A DNA stretch of 6,405 bases from Bacteroidota bacterium (GCA_021413595.1 JAIOQD010000379.1:1-6405), one strand, 5' to 3'. Shown: positions 1 through 6,405, numbered from the stretch's first letter. Notes: a model not told the origin generated them from the letters alone. A program made the numbers and translations.

Positions 1-1
1 A

Positions 2-1384
2 GTTAATTTTATTTTTTCCCTGCTCCGGTATTTAAATAATACGAGCGACCAGATAATTCAAGCCGAATTATTAGAATACCTGATTGCTTCCAAACGTGTT
101 GAAAATACTGATATAAACCAATTGTTGGTGGAGAAAAAGCAGGAATTTATTTCTGTAATTAAGTTGGTGTGTCAGGATTTCAATAGTAATGCCCTTTCAA
201 AAATGGCATTGTATGAGCTATGTGAAGAGTTGGTGAGATTATTTAAACTCAATACAGTCCCAAATGCATACATTCAGTTTTATTTGGATGAGGTGTTGAA
301 TTATTCTATTAAACAAAACAACAACCTGAATGATTTTATTGACTATTGGGAAGATAAAAAAGAGAAAGCCTCGTTAATTGTTCCTTTGGGAATGAATGCG
401 GTTACTATTATGACGATCCATCGTGCAAAAGGATTAGAATTTCCGGCTGTGATATTGCCATTTTCTAATGGGAAAGTGGAAAAAGGTAAAAAGCATTTGT
501 GGGTGGATTTGGAAAATAATAAGATCCCACAACTGCAATCAGCACTGGTTTCAGCAAGCGAAAGTTTGCGGGAAACACCTTATGGTGATCTATACGATGA
601 CGAAAAAAACAAGTCCTTGCTTGATAGTTTGAATGTACTTTACGTAGCACTCACACGCCCCGAAGAACGGTTGTATATACTTACCGGAAAACCATCTAAG
701 TCGCCAGCTAATTTAAGTACCGTTAGCGATATGTTTGCATACTACTATCAACAGAATGGTGAATGGCAGGAAGGGAAGACCGTTTATACTTTTGGCGAAC
801 AAACACCGCATAAACAACATTTAAAGGGTGCCGAAACTCAAAACTTTAAACTTTTAACTTTTAACTCAAACCAGTGGCGAAATAATATTAAAATGCGTAC
901 AGCTGCACCAAGTATTTGGAACCTGGAAATAACAGAAAATAAAAAAAATTATGGTGTGATGGTACATACTGCATTGGCAAAAATTAAGTGTGAAGAGGAT
1001 ATCGAATCCGCTGTAAATTCAATGTTTTTGGAAGGGTTGGTTACGGCAGATGAAAAAGAGAATTTGTTAACAGTAATTAAAAAAATCATCAAACTACCTA
1101 AATTACAGGCTCATTTTGTACAAGGGTTAAAAGTTAAGAATGAAAGCGAAATTATTTCATTGACGGGAGAAAAATTTCGTTTGGACAGAGTTGTTTTTCA
1201 TCCGATTTTGAAAGGAAAGGATGGGCAATCAACCGCTGTAATTATTGATTATAAAACCGGTGAAGAAAAACCGGATCACAAAAAACAAATACTTCAATAT
1301 GCCGATCTGCTAAACCAGATGGGTTATACCGTTACAGAAAAATTATTGGTTTACATTGAAGAACAGAAGGTGCTGGAATGTTAA
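2..1384 (+). CDS. UvrD/RecB-family (AddA-like) helicase-nuclease, C-terminal 460 residues; 5' end outside window
   Basis: The frame is open from the first bases of the window, so a start near position 122 would be internal. Residue numbers count from position 2. Superfamily 1 helicase motif V is at about 133-154 (MTIHRAKGLEFP core). Motif VI is at about 211-226 (YVALTRPEERLYI), with its arginine finger at R219. A C-terminal PD-(D/E)XK nuclease follows: H322, D395 in FRLDRV, D416 and K418 in IIDYKTG, and Q429-x3-Y433. All expected nuclease residues are present. This pairing of a UvrD-type motor with a RecB-type nuclease is typical of AddA/RecB enzymes that process double-strand DNA ends for RecA-dependent repair in the cytoplasm. 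An AddB-like partner is not visible. The motor N-terminus with Walker A is off the edge. Bacteroidota annotations name this protein variously, so I leave the symbol blank. Family call is secure; exact subtype is less so. Confidence 0.9.
   Translation, partial: VNFIFSLLRYLNNTSDQIIQAELLEYLIASKRVENTDINQLLVEKKQEFISVIKLVCQDFNSNALSKMALYELCEELVRLFKLNTVPNAYIQFYLDEVLNYSIKQNNNLNDFIDYWEDKKEKASLIVPLGMNAVTIMTIHRAKGLEFPAVILPFSNGKVEKGKKHLWVDLENNKIPQLQSALVSASESLRETPYGDLYDDEKNKSLLDSLNVLYVALTRPEERLYILTGKPSKSPANLSTVSDMFAYYYQQNGEWQEGKTVYTFGEQTPHKQHLKGAETQNFKLLTFNSNQWRNNIKMRTAAPSIWNLEITENKKNYGVMVHTALAKIKCEEDIESAVNSMFLEGLVTADEKENLLTVIKKIIKLPKLQAHFVQGLKVKNESEIISLTGEKFRLDRVVFHPILKGKDGQSTAVIIDYKTGEEKPDHKKQILQYADLLNQMGYTVTEKLLVYIEEQKVLEC
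842..866 (+). repeat. Tandem AACTTTW heptamer, about 3.6 copies, inside the helicase-nuclease gene
   Basis: AACTTTA (842-848), AACTTTT (849-855), AACTTTT (856-862) and a partial AACT (863-866) run head to tail. The stretch encodes part of the linker between the helicase and nuclease domains (NFKLLTFNSN region). Seven bases is not a multiple of three, so the repeat does not give a repeated peptide. This suggests a DNA-level origin such as slippage or insertion of a short dispersed repeat. Coding frame is intact. Confidence 0.6.
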
Positions 1385-1432
1385 AGAATTAAAGGGGTTG
1401 AGGATTTCCAAAATCATTTCCTTATTATTTCG

Positions 1433-1440
1433 TAAATTAG
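1433..1440 (+). promoter_or_regulatory. Possible Bacteroidota -7 element for dnaG
   Basis: TAAATTAG differs at one position from the TAnnTTTG element recognised by the Bacteroidota primary sigma factor. It lies 71 bases upstream of the dnaG start. I see no convincing TTG -33 element at the normal distance, so this is a weak candidate. dnaG may instead be transcribed by read-through from the gene before it, since no terminator is evident between them. Confidence 0.25.
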
Positions 1441-1460
1441 CATTTTATAAATCAGCGCAA

Positions 1461-1489
1461 CTCTGCGGGAAACTCAGCGTTTCTCCACG
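1461..1489 (+). repeat. Degenerate CTCTGCG heptamer repeat in the dnaG leader
   Basis: Three related heptamers stand in a row: CTCTGCG (1461-1467), CTCAGCG (1473-1479) and CTCCACG (1483-1489), with 12- and 10-base periods. The block is noticeably more GC-rich than its surroundings. It resembles the short CTCTGCG-type repeats found dispersed between genes in many bacterial genomes; that resemblance is from general knowledge, not a search. It sits 21 bases before the dnaG start and would be within the 5' leader. Confidence 0.5.
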
Positions 1490-1510
1490 AAAAATAAATA
1501 TGCAAACACT

Positions 1511-3328
1511 TTGATACACAAAGAAGACATAGATAAGATTTTTGAAGCAGCTCGTGTTGAGGAGGTGGTTGGGGATTACGTTACACTTAAAAAACGTGGT
1601 GTTAATCTTATTGGCCTGTGTCCATTTCACGATGAAAAAACACCATCCTTTTATGTATCACCGGTAAAGGGTATTTACAAATGTTTTGGTTGTGGTAAAG
1701 GAGGGCATGCGATAAATTTTGTGATGGAGAAGGAGTTGATGTCCTATCCGGATGCCTTGCGCCATCTTGCAAAAAAGTATAACATACATATTGTAGAAGA
1801 GGAGCAATCGCCCGAGCAACTGCAATCACAAAATGATCGTGAGAGTTTGTTTGTTGTTTCTTCGTTCGCACAAAAGAATTTTCAATTGGGCTATTGTTTA
1901 ACCAACCGAAGTGCATTTACCGATATTGCAATAAGGACTGGTTATAAAGCGGAATACCTTGTAAAAGCTGGGCTTACGTTTGAATATAAGAACGAAAACC
2001 CAAACCCTTCTTTTAATGAAGATGCCGAAATTTTAGCCTCTACAGAGAAGGCTGGCTCAAAGTTGCTTGACCGTTTTTGGGGTCGGGTAATGTTCCCTAT
2101 TCATAATGCAAGCGGCCGTGTGATTGCTTTTGGGGGGCGAACCTTACGTACCGATAAAAAAACCGCGAAATACATTAATTCTCCGGAAACAGATATTTAC
2201 CACAAGAGCGATGTGTTATACGGATTGTTTTTTGCCAAAAAGGAGATCATAGAGCAGAAAAATTGTTTTTTGGTGGAGGGTTATACGGATGTAATATCCA
2301 TGCATCAATCGGGAATTGAAAATGTGGTCAGTTTCAGAGGGATTGATTTGATATTGGAAGAGGGGATGAACGTTAAGGTACTGTTGTTTCCTGATGGTGA
2401 AGATCCTGATTCCTATTCGAAACGTGTAAGTAGCGAAGAGTTGAAGACCTTTGTTAAAAACAATTCGAAAGATTTTATTTCTTTCAAAACCAATTTATTA
2501 ATGGGTGATGTACAAAACGATCCCATAAAAAAAGCAGGACTTATCAAAGAAATTGTTGAGAGCATTGCGCTTATTCCCGAAGCTATTTATCGTTCGGTAT
2601 ATGTGAAAGAATGCAGCCGTATCATGGATATGGAAGAACAAATTTTGTTGAACGAGTTGAATAAGATACGCAGCAAAAAGTTTAATGAAAAAAGTAATTC
2701 GCACATTCAATCTCCTAAAAATATTGAGGGTGATGGAGATTTAGTGATTGAAGAAAAAAAGGAAGAAAAAAATTTAAACGCTGAACCTCAAGAACGAAAA
2801 ATTATTGAATTGTTGATTAATCATGGGAATAAAAATATTTTAGTAGATAGTGAAGATGAGGATGGAACCGCAATACAAGTGGAAAGCACTATTGCACATT
2901 TAATTATTGCAGAGCTACAAAATGATGCTATTGTTCTTGACAATATGCTTTTCAAAAGTATTTACAATGAGTATGTTGAACAACTTGAAAAAAATAATAT
3001 TCCTGACAATAAATTTTTTTTATATCATGAAAACAATGCCATTAGTTCACTTACAATAGATTTAATGAGTAGCCCTCATGTTCTTTCCAACTGGGAAAGA
3101 CATAGTATTTATACTAACAAAGAAGAAGACGATTTAAAAAAGACAGCTATTAAGACAGTATATACACTTAAAAGCTGTAGAATTGAAATAATGATAAACG
3201 ATATTAACAAACAAATGAAAGATTGCACTTCTGATGATGAAATTATTCAGTTGCAGCAGGTAGCAAATCAACTCCTTAAAGCTAAAATTTCTTTAAATGC
3301 TTTTTTGGGGAGAATCGTGGTAAAGTGA
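1511..3328 (+). CDS. dnaG: DNA primase DnaG, with two apparent in-frame internal losses including the TOPRIM DGD motif
   Basis: DnaG makes the RNA primers for chromosome replication and works with the replicative helicase DnaB. The TTG start (MIHKEDIDKIFEAARVEEVVGDY) matches the usual family N-terminus; an ATG at 1500 is out of frame and stops at once. The CHC2 zinc site is intact (C37, H40, C58, C61). The core contains RVMFPIHNASGRVIAFGGR (192-210), YINSPETDIYHKS, the catalytic EGYTD (256-260) and LFPDGEDPD (292-300). A lysine/glutamate-rich linker (about 385-430) leads to the C-terminal DnaB-interacting region. Two conserved blocks are absent. At residues 122/123 the YF...eGk..GlsYFkeRGf...I segment is missing. 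At 273/274 about 35 residues are missing, including the region with SSGTSLT and the metal-binding DGD. The length of 605 residues is short against roughly 650-690 expected. Family certain; activity of this copy doubtful unless the gaps are sequence errors. Confidence 0.93.
   Translation: MIHKEDIDKIFEAARVEEVVGDYVTLKKRGVNLIGLCPFHDEKTPSFYVSPVKGIYKCFGCGKGGHAINFVMEKELMSYPDALRHLAKKYNIHIVEEEQSPEQLQSQNDRESLFVVSSFAQKNFQLGYCLTNRSAFTDIAIRTGYKAEYLVKAGLTFEYKNENPNPSFNEDAEILASTEKAGSKLLDRFWGRVMFPIHNASGRVIAFGGRTLRTDKKTAKYINSPETDIYHKSDVLYGLFFAKKEIIEQKNCFLVEGYTDVISMHQSGIENVVSFRGIDLILEEGMNVKVLLFPDGEDPDSYSKRVSSEELKTFVKNNSKDFISFKTNLLMGDVQNDPIKKAGLIKEIVESIALIPEAIYRSVYVKECSRIMDMEEQILLNELNKIRSKKFNEKSNSHIQSPKNIEGDGDLVIEEKKEEKNLNAEPQERKIIELLINHGNKNILVDSEDEDGTAIQVESTIAHLIIAELQNDAIVLDNMLFKSIYNEYVEQLEKNNIPDNKFFLYHENNAISSLTIDLMSSPHVLSNWERHSIYTNKEEDDLKKTAIKTVYTLKSCRIEIMINDINKQMKDCTSDDEIIQLQQVANQLLKAKISLNAFLGRIVVK
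1874..1885 (+). other. dnaG: Apparent deletion junction 1 in dnaG (zinc domain to polymerase core)
   Basis: The protein passes directly from SSFAQK to NFQLGYC. In related primases, FAQK is followed by about 30 residues that include a conserved GlsYFkeRGf-type segment, and only then by the KKFQLGY segment. The frame is kept. An AAAAGAAT-like sequence at the joint is what one would expect if short matching sequence at both ends had been joined, but the ancestral sequence is inferred, not seen. Confidence 0.7.
2324..2338 (+). other. dnaG: Apparent deletion junction 2 in dnaG (TOPRIM core with DGD lost)
   Basis: The protein passes from GIENVV directly to SFRGIDLILEEG. In DnaG generally, ENVV is followed by a SSGTSLT-type segment, a helix, a beta strand ending in YDGD, and then AGIKASFRGI. 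About 35 residues are therefore missing in frame. A shared CAGTT (2329-2333) at the joint is compatible with microhomology between the lost segment's ends. The downstream acidic motif DGEDPD at residues 295-300 remains. Confidence 0.75.
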
Positions 3329-3383
3329 CAGAGGGTTTGATTTTTCTCTGTTTTATTTTAAATTAGCTTAAGAATTTTAATAA

Positions 3384-3421
3384 AAAAACCCGTCACACAA
3401 ATCTTTGCATGACGGGTTTTT
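3384..3421. terminator. Bidirectional intrinsic terminator between dnaG and the small convergent gene
   Basis: AAAAACCCGTCA (3384-3395) pairs perfectly with TGACGGGTTTTT (3410-3421) around a 14-base loop. The stem has a GC-rich core and a run of A on one side and T on the other, so it can terminate transcription from both directions. It lies 55 bases after the dnaG stop and 13 bases after the stop of the minus-strand gene, just where convergent genes need one. Confidence 0.92.
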
Positions 3422-3434
3422 AAAATTGAATTAA

Positions 3435-3740
3435 TTACTTAGCAGGAGTTGCAGGTGTTGCTTCAGCACTTGCTGATGCTTTTCCTTTGCAACACGCTTT
3501 TCCTTTAGCTTCTCCACCGTGACAAGATTTAACTTCTGCTTTTCCATCAGCAGTAGTGCTTGCAGCAGCAGTTTCATCTTTTTTGCAACACGCTTTCTTT
3601 TTATCGCATTTCTTTTTATCTTCTTTTTTCTCTTCACCGCCTAAAGTGATAACAGTTCCTGTAGTTAAAGCGGCAACAGTAACTGCTGAAGAAGCTCCAA
3701 CAATTCCGGTAAATGCAAACAATAAAAATAATTTTTTCAT
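3435..3740 (-). CDS. Small exported Lys/Cys-rich protein of unknown function
   Basis: A 101-residue protein that I cannot assign to a named family. The N-terminus (MKKLFLLFAFTGIVGASSA) is a typical signal peptide or membrane anchor; hydrophobicity runs to about residue 33, so I cannot tell whether it is cleaved. After it comes a lysine/glutamate-rich stretch. There are six cysteines (C45, C51, C52, C73, C83, C84), two as adjacent pairs in similar surroundings (KACCKK at 49-54 and KACCKG at 81-86), plus KSCHGG at 71-76. The tail is Ala/Pro/Thr-rich (ASAEATPATPAK). The arrangement suggests metal binding or disulphide formation outside the cytoplasm, but this is inference. Support for a real gene: its own promoter element, a terminator just after the stop, an ATG start, and the coherent secreted-protein composition. 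Neighbours give no functional clue; psd upstream is separated by 105 bases. Confidence 0.8.
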   Translation of the reverse strand: MKKLFLLFAFTGIVGASSAVTVAALTTGTVITLGGEEKKEDKKKCDKKKACCKKDETAAASTTADGKAEVKSCHGGEAKGKACCKGKASASAEATPATPAK

Positions 3741-3785
3741 GTAGTTTATGGTTTTAAGTGATTAGTTCGTTTTTGATTTCTTTAA

Positions 3786-3793
3786 CAAAGGTA
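3786..3793 (-). promoter_or_regulatory. Bacteroidota -7 promoter element for the small Cys-rich gene
   Basis: On the minus strand this reads TACCTTTG, an exact match to TAnnTTTG. It lies 45 bases upstream of the ATG at 3740, leaving a leader of about 40 bases. A run of A and an AT-rich stretch lie upstream of it, but no clear TTG -33 element is found at the usual spacing. Its position supports independent transcription of the small gene rather than dependence on psd. Confidence 0.6.
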
Positions 3794-3845
3794 ATACAAA
3801 ATTTAATTTTTTTTGCTTTTCAGCGTTAATAATTGTTAAAATAGA

Positions 3846-4505
3846 CTATTCGAATGTGGCAATAATGGTTTCGCGGCCACGCACTTTCTGTTCAAGATTC
3901 ACTTTCACCTTCACGTTTAAAGGCAGCAATAGATCTACTCTTGAACCAAATTTAATGAAGCCGAACTCATTTCCCTGAACAGCAATGTCCCCTTCCTTAG
4001 CATAATTTACAATACGTCTGGCCAAAGCACCGGCAATTTGTCGGAATAATACAGCTTGTCCGTTTTTATGTTCCACCACAATTGTTGTACGTTCATTATC
4101 CGTGGATGATTTCGGGTGCCAGGCCACTAAAAATAAACCGGGATGATATTTCGAATATTTTACAATTCCACTAATTGGATAACGATTAATATGTACATTG
4201 ATAGGCGACATAAAAATGGAAATCTGAAGACGTTTGTCTTTAAAATATTCGGTTTCTGTCACTTCTTCAATTACCACCACTTTGCCATCGGCAGGAGCTA
4301 TAATGTGATTATCATTGATAATGATTCCACGGTTTGGACTGCGAAAAAACTGTAAAATGGTAATTAATAAAAAAGCGGATAAAAGATAGCCCAACCATAA
4401 TACTATTGGATATGCACAGAAAAAATAACAGGTTAGAGAATTTATAATTGCAACTACAATTATAGTGATGATCAATGATGGAATACCTTCTTTATGAAAT
4501 TTCAT
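3846..4505 (-). CDS. psd: Phosphatidylserine decarboxylase proenzyme
   Basis: This enzyme converts phosphatidylserine to phosphatidylethanolamine at the inner membrane and uses a pyruvoyl group formed by self-cleavage. The 219-residue protein is the short form of the family. Two hydrophobic segments fill the N-terminus (about 9-29 and 32-53). FFRSPNR (53-59), APADGKV (70-76), the block FMSPINVHINRYP (98-110), H121 and IAGALARRIV (157-166) follow. The cleavage motif FIKFGSRVDLLLP gives processing between G187 and S188, with S188 becoming the pyruvoyl group of the small alpha chain. All key positions look intact. The ATG at 4505 is preceded by A-rich sequence and no Shine-Dalgarno site. It lies downstream of yidC on the same strand with a 172-base gap, so cotranscription is possible but not shown. 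A phosphatidylserine synthase gene is not in the window. Confidence 0.96.
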   Translation of the reverse strand: MKFHKEGIPSLIITIIVVAIINSLTCYFFCAYPIVLWLGYLLSAFLLITILQFFRSPNRGIIINDNHIIAPADGKVVVIEEVTETEYFKDKRLQISIFMSPINVHINRYPISGIVKYSKYHPGLFLVAWHPKSSTDNERTTIVVEHKNGQAVLFRQIAGALARRIVNYAKEGDIAVQGNEFGFIKFGSRVDLLLPLNVKVKVNLEQKVRGRETIIATFE

Positions 4506-4557
4506 TTTGTTTATAGTGTATTAAATTCGTAACATTAACTTCGGATCACCTACCATA

Positions 4558-4588
4558 GTCTTCGACAAGCGCTGACTGACCGCGCGCG
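4558..4588. repeat. REP-like dispersed repeat sequence with alternating CG tract
   Basis: Read on the minus strand, the segment contains CAGCGCTTGTCGAAGAC preceded by GTCAGT and, further upstream, CGCGCGCG (4581-4588). It closely resembles the GTCA..CTGAGCTTGTCGAAG repeat that recurs between genes in many bacterial genomes; this is recognised from memory, not by search. AGTC (4557-4560) and GACT (4574-4577) flank it as a short inverted pair. It is much more GC-rich than its surroundings and would be in the yidC-psd spacer transcript. Confidence 0.5.
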
Positions 4589-4643
4589 ATATTACACTGA
4601 GTATGTTGATTATGTAAGTGGCTTTAACATTATTAACACTTAA

Positions 4644-4664
4644 CTAAATTACCCTAGAATTTAG
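4644..4664. repeat. Small AT-rich inverted repeat after yidC
   Basis: CTAAATT (4644-4650) and AATTTAG (4658-4664) form a perfect 7-base stem with a 7-base loop, 13 bases beyond the yidC stop. The stem is weak and on the yidC strand it is not followed by a T run, so I do not call it a terminator. The rest of the 4506-4677 spacer, apart from the REP-like repeat, shows nothing I can name. Confidence 0.35.
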
Positions 4665-4677
4665 ATTTTTAGCTTTA

Positions 4678-6405
4678 TTATTTTTTCTTTTGACTGATCT
4701 GTTGTTGACGATCTTTAGTCATTTGCTCTAATTTCTCTTGAAATTTTGATACTTTTTTAGGTTTCTTTTTATTCTCCTGAATTTTAGCATGCAGCGCATC
4801 CGAATCGATTACAAATTTTTGCATCACCCATGTTTGTCCGAAGGTGATCATATTCGCAAGGAAATAATACCAGCTTAAGCCTGCTGAATAGTTGTTTAAA
4901 AAACCAAGAAACAAGATCGGCATCAGGTACATCATCCATTTCATGCCTGGCATTTGATTGGATGTGCCCATAAGCTGACTGTTGCTCCAGGTATATAAAA
5001 GGGTAGAAGCGGTCATTAATAAAGCAAATAAACTCACGTGATCGCCATACCATGGCACAGCAAAACCAAAATTATAAACCGAGTCATAGGTGGAAAGATC
5101 GTGTGCCCAAAGAAAGGGTTCCTGACGTAATTCAATGGATGCCGGAAAAAAGCTGAAGAGAGCGATCAAAATAGGCATTTGTAATAATACAGGGATACAA
5201 CCTGCCATTGGATTAACACCAGCTTGTTTATACAGCGCCATAGTAGCTTGCTGTTTTTTCATTGGCTCGTCATCTTTGTGTTTCTCATTCAATTCATCAA
5301 TTTCGGGTTTCAATACCCTCATTTTAGCTGATGATAACACTGTTTTGTAGGCAATTGGTAATAATAATAATTTTAATATCACTGTTAAAATAAGGATAAT
5401 GATACCATAGTTCAAATTGAAACCACTCAGGAAATTAAAAATAGGAATTGTTAAAAAACGGTTTAGCCATCCAAAAATTTTCCAACCCAAATTGATCTGT
5501 TTTTCTAATTCAATATCGTATTGTTTGAGTGTTTTAAAGTGATTTGGACCAAAATAAAAGCGCACTCCAAAAGTTTCGGATTGCAAATGTTTGTATGGAA
5601 TAGCGATTGCAGTGGAATACTTCTTTATATATTTTTTAGATCCATGTTCAATAGTAGTTTCAATATTAGCAGCTTTTTCAAATGATTCATCAGCAATAAT
5701 TACAGCAGTAAAAAATTGTTGTTTAAAGCCGATCCATTTAACAGCTGTTTCAAGCGTCTTTTTTTCTTCGTCCGATTCACTGATCTTATCTACATTTTCG
5801 TTAACAGGACTAAAATAAATAGTTGATGCCGCTTGTTGCGTTTCGTGATTTTGCTCTTGCATTGGAGTTTTCATGCTCCAGTTAAGCGTTAAAGCAGTAG
5901 CGCTTGGCGAAATAATATCTTGTATTCCAACAATGTTTAAACGAAAGCCCATCATGTATTCATCTCCGTTCAATGTATAGACATATTCAATATATTTTGT
6001 TTTGCTGCCTGCATATAATCGCATAGCAAGGCTTTTGGAGTTTTTTCCTGTTAAACTAAAACTGCCACCTTCAGGCTCAAAGTATAGGGAATCGGTAGAG
6101 AGTATTTTAGAATTAACCTGTAAACTAATGTTTTGTGCTGAAGAATCTTCGTCAAACAAGATCAATGGTTTGGCATCAAATGTTTTGTAATTTTTTAATT
6201 CAACAGAGGCAATTCTTCCGCCTTTTGTAAAAACATTTACTTTCATTACCTCGTTTTCAAGGGTAATGGTTTTATTTTCGCCTGTTGCTGCATTCGCGAA
6301 ATCCGCATAGGCTTGTTTGTTGATGAGCGCTTTTACTGAATCACTTATTACTCCGGTAGAGTCGGCTAAGCCTGATGTGGCAAGGGTATTAATACCTGCT
6401 GCTTT
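4678..6405 (-). CDS. yidC: Membrane protein insertase YidC (Oxa1/Alb3 family), N-terminus cut by window edge
   Basis: YidC inserts and folds inner-membrane proteins, alone or with SecYEG. The frame is open to the right edge, giving 575 residues in the window. The Met at 6246 is internal, since conserved family sequence (TITLENEVMKVNVFTKGGRIASVELKNY) runs across it; the first transmembrane segment is outside. Numbering from the edge, a large periplasmic beta-sandwich domain covers roughly 40-300, ending in FGVRFYFGPNHFKTLKQY. The 60KD insertase core follows. It begins near 313 with NYGIIILILTVILK. The cytoplasmic hairpin carries AKMRVLKPEIDELNEKH and KQQATMALYK, then NPMAGCIPVLLQMPILIALF (about 398-417) and further membrane segments at about 456-473 and 490-528. 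The hydrophilic-groove position occupied by R366 in E. coli is a lysine here (codon 5371-5373), which I believe is usual in Bacteroidota. The tail is lysine-rich, as expected for ribosome contact. No internal damage seen. Confidence 0.97.
   Translation of the reverse strand, partial: KAAGINTLATSGLADSTGVISDSVKALINKQAYADFANAATGENKTITLENEVMKVNVFTKGGRIASVELKNYKTFDAKPLILFDEDSSAQNISLQVNSKILSTDSLYFEPEGGSFSLTGKNSKSLAMRLYAGSKTKYIEYVYTLNGDEYMMGFRLNIVGIQDIISPSATALTLNWSMKTPMQEQNHETQQAASTIYFSPVNENVDKISESDEEKKTLETAVKWIGFKQQFFTAVIIADESFEKAANIETTIEHGSKKYIKKYSTAIAIPYKHLQSETFGVRFYFGPNHFKTLKQYDIELEKQINLGWKIFGWLNRFLTIPIFNFLSGFNLNYGIIILILTVILKLLLLPIAYKTVLSSAKMRVLKPEIDELNEKHKDDEPMKKQQATMALYKQAGVNPMAGCIPVLLQMPILIALFSFFPASIELRQEPFLWAHDLSTYDSVYNFGFAVPWYGDHVSLFALLMTASTLLYTWSNSQLMGTSNQMPGMKWMMYLMPILFLGFLNNYSAGLSWYYFLANMITFGQTWVMQKFVIDSDALHAKIQENKKKPKKVSKFQEKLEQMTKDRQQQISQKKK

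Noticed and set aside
122..124. TTG at 122 as the start of the helicase-nuclease gene
   Set aside because: The frame is open back to position 2 and the protein lacks its whole N-terminal motor half, so this is an internal codon.
1608..1916. 102-codon open frame on the minus strand inside dnaG
   Set aside because: It lies wholly over the zinc-binding region of dnaG, has no recognisable domain and no promoter or terminator of its own; a shadow of the real gene.
3340..3383. AT-rich imperfect inverted repeat after dnaG
   Set aside because: Pairing is only A/T and imperfect; the nearby 3384-3421 hairpin accounts for termination.
3431..3637. Overlapping minus-strand frame encoding a very lysine-rich peptide
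   Set aside because: It is a frame-shifted reading of the AAG/AAA-rich Cys-protein gene. The 3435-3740 frame has the signal peptide, the cysteine pattern and the promoter at the right distance.
4143..4355. 70-codon plus-strand frame opposite psd
   Set aside because: Antisense to strongly conserved psd sequence, with no features of its own.
6244..6246. ATG at 6246 as the start of yidC
   Set aside because: The frame stays open to the window edge and the 53 upstream residues read as YidC, with a conserved strand spanning the Met; the true start is outside.
1..6405. A new multi-gene defence, phage or mobile system
   Set aside because: Apart from the small Cys-rich protein, every gene belongs to a common housekeeping family, and no integrase, transposase, toxin, CRISPR array or reverse transcriptase is visible.

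Overview
The window looks like chromosomal DNA from a Bacteroidota (Bacteroidetes) bacterium. The DNA is AT-rich by eye. The protein-coding genes read as the Bacteroidota versions of housekeeping families. Starts are preceded by A-rich sequence rather than Shine-Dalgarno sites, and the small gene has an exact TAnnTTTG promoter element, which is typical of this phylum. I would not place it more finely than Bacteroidota.

Layout: Positions 2-1384 (+) are the C-terminal 460 residues of a UvrD/RecB-type (AddA-like) helicase-nuclease, cut by the left edge. After a 126-base gap with a degenerate CTCTGCG heptamer repeat comes dnaG, DNA primase (1511-3328, +, TTG start). A strong bidirectional terminator hairpin (3384-3421) separates dnaG from a convergent small gene (3435-3740, -) that encodes a 101-residue exported, Lys/Cys-rich protein of unknown function with its own promoter. 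Further right on the minus strand are psd (phosphatidylserine decarboxylase, 3846-4505) and yidC (membrane protein insertase, 4678-6405, N-terminus cut by the right edge). The 172-base gap between yidC and psd holds a dispersed-repeat-like sequence and a small AT-rich inverted repeat.

How the genes relate: the plus-strand pair serves DNA metabolism (break processing, replication priming). The minus-strand pair serves membrane construction (phosphatidylethanolamine synthesis, membrane protein insertion). They meet tail to tail at the terminator. I see no phage, transposon, CRISPR, tRNA or rRNA, and no multi-gene defence or novel system.

The most notable observation is in dnaG. The frame is open, but two conserved blocks of about 30-35 residues each appear to be missing, both in frame. 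One lies between the zinc-binding domain and the RNA polymerase core. The other removes the middle of the TOPRIM domain, including the metal-binding Asp-Gly-Asp motif needed for catalysis. Either this copy is a catalytically dead variant, or the two gaps are assembly or consensus artefacts. The sequence alone cannot decide between these.
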